Part shown: in pieces, positions 9,732 through 13,849 of the stretch
Numbering within the stretch: the stretch's first letter is position 1
Layout of the letters: the number at the start of each line of letters is the position of its first letter
Origin: Ectocarpus siliculosus
Taxonomy: Eukaryota; Sar; Phaeophyceae; Ectocarpales; Ectocarpaceae
Direction of reading: 5' to 3'
Assembly: GCA_000310025.1 (NCBI GenBank)
Contig: FN649755.1
Span: forward strand, 1,843,696 to 1,857,544
DNA length: 13,849 nucleotides
Notes under the pieces: generated by a model
Databases searched by the model: none
Told to the model about the DNA's origin: nothing
What the model saw: only the letters and a program-made list of their open reading frames with translations
Made by a program: the position numbers and the translations under genes

Positions 9732-9744
9732 TGTTGTTGTCGTC
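9682..9744. repeat. GTY triplet microsatellite, 21 units
   Basis: The array reads GTT x2, GTC x14, GTT x3, GTC x2. On the minus strand it would encode an Asp/Asn run, but the surrounding frame shows no other protein signal. Confidence 0.95.
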
Positions 9745-9784
9745 CCTTTTCAAAAACGCGCTGTTCGATGTTTCAGCCTCCGGC

Positions 9785-10303
9785 TCTTTCGCGAGGAGGG
9801 AGACCAAGGCACACAAGGTGCTGCGCGCCGTGTCTCGCGCCCAGCGCGCAGCGCGGCCGCGACGGTGGCGCAGTGTGCGTGCGGAGGTGGCGGAGCAACC
9901 GGCTGCGCTACACAAAGAATAATAGGTCAAATCGTTGTCTGTCTGTATAGAAACCTCACGGCTACGAATCAATCCAGTGCTTTTTCCTTTCGCGTCGAGG
10001 GAGACCGAGGCACAAAAGACACTGCCCGCCGCGTCTAGCGCCCAGAGCGGCCGCGGTCATTGCGCGGTGAGTCTGCGGGGGTGGCGCCGCAACCGGCTCT
10101 GCGGTACACAAGAAAAAAGGTGAAATCGGTTTATTTGGGGTGCGCTGCTGCTGCTGTGCTGTGCCGTTGAGGTCCCTGTCTGTCTTAGAACAACCTCACG
10201 GCTACCAATCCAGCGCTCTCCTTTCGCGCGGAGAGAGACCGAGGCACGCAAGGTGCGGCACACGCCGTGTCTCGCGCCCAGAGCGGCCGCGATTGTGGCG
10301 CAT
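9785..10303 (+). repeat. Three diverged tandem copies of a ~200-bp GC-rich unit
   Basis: Units start at about 9785, 9986 and 10220 with a CTTTCGCG...GGGAGACCGAGGCAC-like block, followed by CCGTGTCTCGCGCCCAG and a GCGGCCGC site in every copy. Copies 1 and 2 end with CCTCACGGCTAC and AATCCAG(T/C)GCT before the next unit; copy 3 is truncated after ~84 bases. Periods are ~201 and ~234 bp, the longer one because of a CTG-rich insertion near 10141-10175. No coding function is evident. Confidence 0.8.
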
Positions 10304-10320
10304 GAGTGACACAGCAGCAG

Positions 10321-11014
10321 TACAAGCTGGTCTGACCAAGAAGCTAACTTTCGTTCTTTCATGTCCCACTCTGCTGTTTCAACGAATTTAGACTTCAAAT
10401 TTGGCGGGTGCTCGTATAAGACCATAGGGGATGCGCAGGTGCCGGAATTTTTCGGATCTGAGTTGATTTTAGGTATATAACTATCAATTGGCGGCATAGT
10501 TGGGATACTTCCTGTACTGAACTCAGCATAAAAAAAAGTTTCTCAGATCAAGCTGAACATTGCTGTGCATGTACCTGGGAACATCGCGAGAGCAAAGATG
10601 GTAGTTTCAAGGCTCACGGCATCTTCCATCAGAAGTTATGGCCTATTAAAGAATCCGATACAACACACGAGATACCTGAGGCAACGTAAGGATCTCGCGA
10701 TTCCCACGCTGTTTTTTCCAATTTGAAGCTGAAATTTCGACACGGCATCCCCATGAGTACAACAAACAAATAAGCCACTGCGCCATTTGACTTCTTTCTT
10801 TTTTTCTGCGACTTTTTGGCATAGCAAATATTCCCATGAATACTAATATCAGCCTAACTTACGAAATAAAAAAAAAATCCAAATAGCGCAGTGGCCTTTG
10901 TGTTTATAGTACTCATGCAGATGCCGTGTCAAAATTTCAGGTTCTAACTCGAAAAAACCGCGTGGGAAATCCGCTTCAACCTTCAAATTTGCGTCTTGGT
11001 CAGACCAGCTTGTA
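10321..11014. repeat. Nested imperfect inverted repeats
   Basis: The outer pair is perfect over 20 bases: 10321-10340 pairs with 10995-11014. The inner pair, 10699-10789 and 10878-10971, is about 80% identical when inverted, sharing GACACGGCAT, ATGAGTAC, GCCACTGCGC and CCCACGC. The spacer between the inner arms is 88 bp and AT-rich. A diverged third relative seems to lie at ~10330-10440. It could be a decayed foldback element; no gene is seen inside it. Confidence 0.6.
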
Positions 11015-11043
11015 GCAGTTAGGAAGATGTTCGCAGAAAAGTA

Positions 11044-11061
11044 CTGCTGCTGCTGCTGCTG
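11044..11061. repeat. (CTG)6 microsatellite
   Basis: Six CTG units are flanked by GTA and TAC, just outside the outer arm of the preceding inverted repeat. Confidence 0.9.
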
Positions 11062-13668
11062 TACGTATATAGTCTATTGTATGCAACAGCGGTATGTACA
11101 GCAGTAATGGGTGGGTGCGATATGTATGTAGCGTTTTCATCTTCCAAAGACTATGTATTCAACTACGGGTACGTGTGCAGGGTAAGTCACAAAATCAAAA
11201 GATCGACCGTTCGTTACAGAACGGCAACCGGACTCGCCTCCATCACTGTAACCATCTCACCGCCGTCCATTGCCATATCGCCATCATCGAATGAATCCAC
11301 ATCAACAAATGCTCACGGGTCACCACCAGCACCGCACCGTTACCACATCGCTACCTTCGGCGTACCGGCGCATCCGTCGCCACGATGTTGCGCGGAGGAA
11401 AACGGATGCCAGTGGGAAGGAACAGGGCCACAACACAAGAGCCATCTTCGCCAAGGGGGTAGCGCCAGCCTGCCTCATCACCATCCAGCGGGGATTGTGA
11501 GGTGGAGCTGAAGCTAATTTTGAGGAAGTGGCGGACGAACCCCCCACACACCAAGCTCATACAGGCCACGCTCTTAGCCGGTCACATATGACAGCCAGAG
11601 AGGAGAGCGGGCCGTTAACGAGAACATGTCATCGCATACATTCCATCAGTGTTATTATTGGGGGGAATCATTCTTCCCAATCATTGCCAAGCGCAACCCG
11701 CACAACACGCTGATGCATATTTTATTCGACGCGTTTACAAGCCTGTGCACGCCAAGAAGCTCTCCCCAGAGAATACGCAGAGCACGGACACGGCCCTACT
11801 GCCGTGTTGATCACGCAGCCTGAAGCTTGCAAGCAGCACACACAGAAGAACAGCCCTTGACTCCTATCGGGCATAACAAAGAAATATGGTACAAAAACTT
11901 CAATGATGATGATTACGTAAATAGTCTAACGCTAAAAACCAACAGAGAGTGATCTCTGTACCGCCTAATACATGTTGTGGGTAACAAGCACTTCTTGTTG
12001 TATGAACACCACCGGGCCTTGATCTACAGAAGTACTCCGGTCCGGTCAGTAACGATGCAAATAGAGCCAGACGACGCATAGTGCATGGCAACCTGCTCTG
12101 CTAATGAATTCCACCACAAAACGTACATGATACCAAATTTTCGACAACACTCCGTACATGGAGAACCATAATGCAAATACAAAGTTTGACACACACACCC
12201 CTACTACTATGTACACAGGTCAACTCTACGGGTACCCAGCCCGCAAATAACACACGATGGAACAACAAAGAACTGGTAGCCACGGTCTACACTTTGCTGT
12301 ATTCGATTTGACGTTCGCTGTATTCTGCCGCAAGTAGGTGTACAAGACCCGCTGCACTTCCTCACTCGAACGCTACCACAGAGCAACACACAACAACGGC
12401 ACACGGCTCGTTATCGAGGTCAGGAAAAACACCACATCAAGGTGGACGACAGATTCAGGAGACACAAAACCATGGACAAGGCGCTAAAGCGCTGGTAGCT
12501 AACTCTCTCAAGACGGGGGCTCTCTCTAGCAAACACGCCTGCTTGCTCAACGAATGAACGTATAAGACGCACGCCGCGCGCGCTCAACCAACCGGTCCGC
12601 TCTAGTGGCGCCGAAGAGGCGCACTTCCAAAACGGACCGTTACATCAAAATACCCTCGAAACGCGACACTACACGAACACTATGCACTTCCAACCTCTTC
12701 ACCACGCCCCCGTACAACGGTATACCCAACGAATCACGCCTGCAACGCTGAACGCAGTTCGATTCTCTATATCGCGGTCGAACGCGATCTGATGGGCAAA
12801 GTGAAAAAGGGGTGGTCGGCGAAGGAATGACCGGGGGGGGGCGGGGGGGGGGGGGCGTTCTACATGGCAGTATTTCCACAAATACGCCAAATCCAACATT
12901 CTTCTGTTGCTTGAGCACAAAGGAGCACCACTGGCAATTCCCGCCAGTCTCTGTCACAAGCCAAGAACTGGGCACACCGGCTTACTGAATCACGTCCAAT
13001 CAAACGATGGTCATTTCGTCTGAACATTGGCTTGCTTGGAATCACATACAAACAAACAACCATGAGAGTTTTGCGGCTCGCTGTCGCGAAAGAGCAACCG
13101 CCGACCAAACAAAACGCCACCCGAAATCCCACATGATACACGACACACAGACGGCTCGATCAGCACCCCACTTCGCTCGGCGTCCAGCGGCAACCAACAA
13201 CCCGTTCCGCCTTCCCGGCTTACGTCAACCCTTCAAACCTTCCTTCCTTCCTTATCAAAAGGCCAAATGCCCAGCGCGGATCTTTACTGCTGCCCTCGCC
13301 AACACAGCGCATATCCCTTAAAATACTACGTAGTGGTATCTCGGAAGAAGGAGCCGACCCAAGCGGGATTATTGGGAGGTGTGTTCCACTTAAGAGTTAA
13401 CCCTAGCCTGGAATGTGTTTCACTTCACTACACTACTACAGTTATACCCTAACCTTTGCACGCGTGTGTTTTCTTACAAGCTACCGTTCAAGAAGCTTTC
13501 CCCCCCTGCCGGTTCTTTCTTTTTCTTCTTCAAAAACAAAATCACAACAAATCAATCTTTGGCTGTCCCTAACATCTTCGTCGTCGTCGATGCCGCAGGC
13601 AGTCGCCGACGCTAGAATATACCAGACAGCAGTACTCGCCCTCATCACCCCACTCTGCCGGTAAACAA
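11062..13668. other. No gene recognised; weak exon-like stretch on minus strand
   Basis: Minus 11513-11366 is open between an AAAATTAG acceptor-like site and a GTACGC donor-like site. It would encode 49 residues with natural-looking composition (DGDEAGWRYPLGEDGSC), but I recognise no family and have no linked exon. The rest has only short open frames on either strand. Confidence 0.35.
12833..12855. repeat. Poly-G tract with one interruption
   Basis: Nine G, one C and thirteen G residues. Length is likely variable or uncertain in the assembly. Confidence 0.85.
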
Positions 13669-13849
13669 TGGGGGGGGGGGGGGGGGGGGAAAAAAACCCC
13701 CCCGGGGGGGAAACCCCGCCTTTTTTTGGGCGCGGAAAAGGGAAAAGGGTTTTCGGAAAAAAAAAAAAGGGGGGGCCCCGGGGGGGGAAACCGAAAACCC
13801 CTTTGGGGAAAAAAGGAATTTTTTTTTTTAAAAGCCGGGCGGCGCGGCG
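13669..13849. other. Low-quality contig-end sequence
   Basis: The composition changes abruptly to blocks of G, A, C and T homopolymers (20 G, 7 A, 7 C and so on) with almost no mixed sequence. This looks like unreliable base calling at the end of a read or contig, not genomic sequence, and should be ignored biologically. Confidence 0.85.

Noticed and set aside
9655-9972. Minus-strand open frame with a long Asp/Asn run
   Set aside because: The acidic run is only the translated GTY microsatellite, and the flanks belong to the GC-rich tandem repeat with no protein signal.
10057-10497. 146-codon minus-strand frame starting MPPIDSYIPK
   Set aside because: It runs through the inverted-repeat relative and then into two of the GC-rich tandem units. 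No domain is seen and the second half is repeat translation.
11953-12080. Plus-strand open stretch ending in a stop (VVGNKHFLLYEHHR)
   Set aside because: It looks protein-like, but has an in-frame stop just upstream, no ATG in frame at its start and no AG acceptor between, so it cannot be joined to anything.
13394-13455. CCCTAAC/CCCTAGC motifs near the contig end as telomeric repeat
   Set aside because: Only isolated, separated single units are present, with no tandem array.

Overview
The window looks like nuclear DNA of a eukaryote: very sparse coding sequence, GT-AG introns of 0.2 to 1.9 kb, triplet and tetranucleotide microsatellites, poly-G tracts and many diverged repeats. There are no bacterial-style operons. 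The one gene I can support is a stramenopile-type HHIP-like protein, so my best guess is an ochrophyte, possibly a brown alga. That placement rests on family recognition and intron style, not on a marker gene. The last ~180 bases are homopolymer blocks typical of untrustworthy base calls at a contig end.

Left third (1-5292, minus strand): five exons of one gene, spliced in frame. They are, in transcript order, 5191-5292, 4837-4980, 2758-2986, 807-892 and 249-302. Together they give 205 residues: a signal peptide, a cysteine-rich folate-receptor-like (HHIP N-terminal) domain, then a tryptophan-containing entry into the expected beta-propeller/sorbosone-dehydrogenase-like part. The gene leaves the window at base 1, so the C-terminal part is missing. 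Its introns carry several repeats: a 240-bp foldback hairpin (1887-2126), an ~83-bp direct repeat (2261-2416), a copied splice-donor segment (2464-2487), a 23-bp direct repeat (3710-3760) and a nested duplication (4570-4786).

Middle (5293-8614): pyrimidine-rich DNA upstream of the gene with no gene I recognise, then a large inverted repeat. Its arms of ~735 bp (6829-7562 and 7880-8614) flank a 317-bp unrelated spacer. It resembles a foldback or long-TIR non-autonomous element, but I recognise no transposase and see no clear target-site duplication.

Right third (8615-13849): no recognisable gene. It holds a 63-bp GTY triplet array (9682-9744), three diverged tandem copies of a ~200-bp unit each carrying a GCGGCCGC site (9785-10303), an imperfect inverted-repeat cluster (10321-11014), weak unproven exon-like stretches, poly-G tracts and the artefactual tail (13669-13849). 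I found no tRNA, rRNA, CRISPR array or complete transposase gene.
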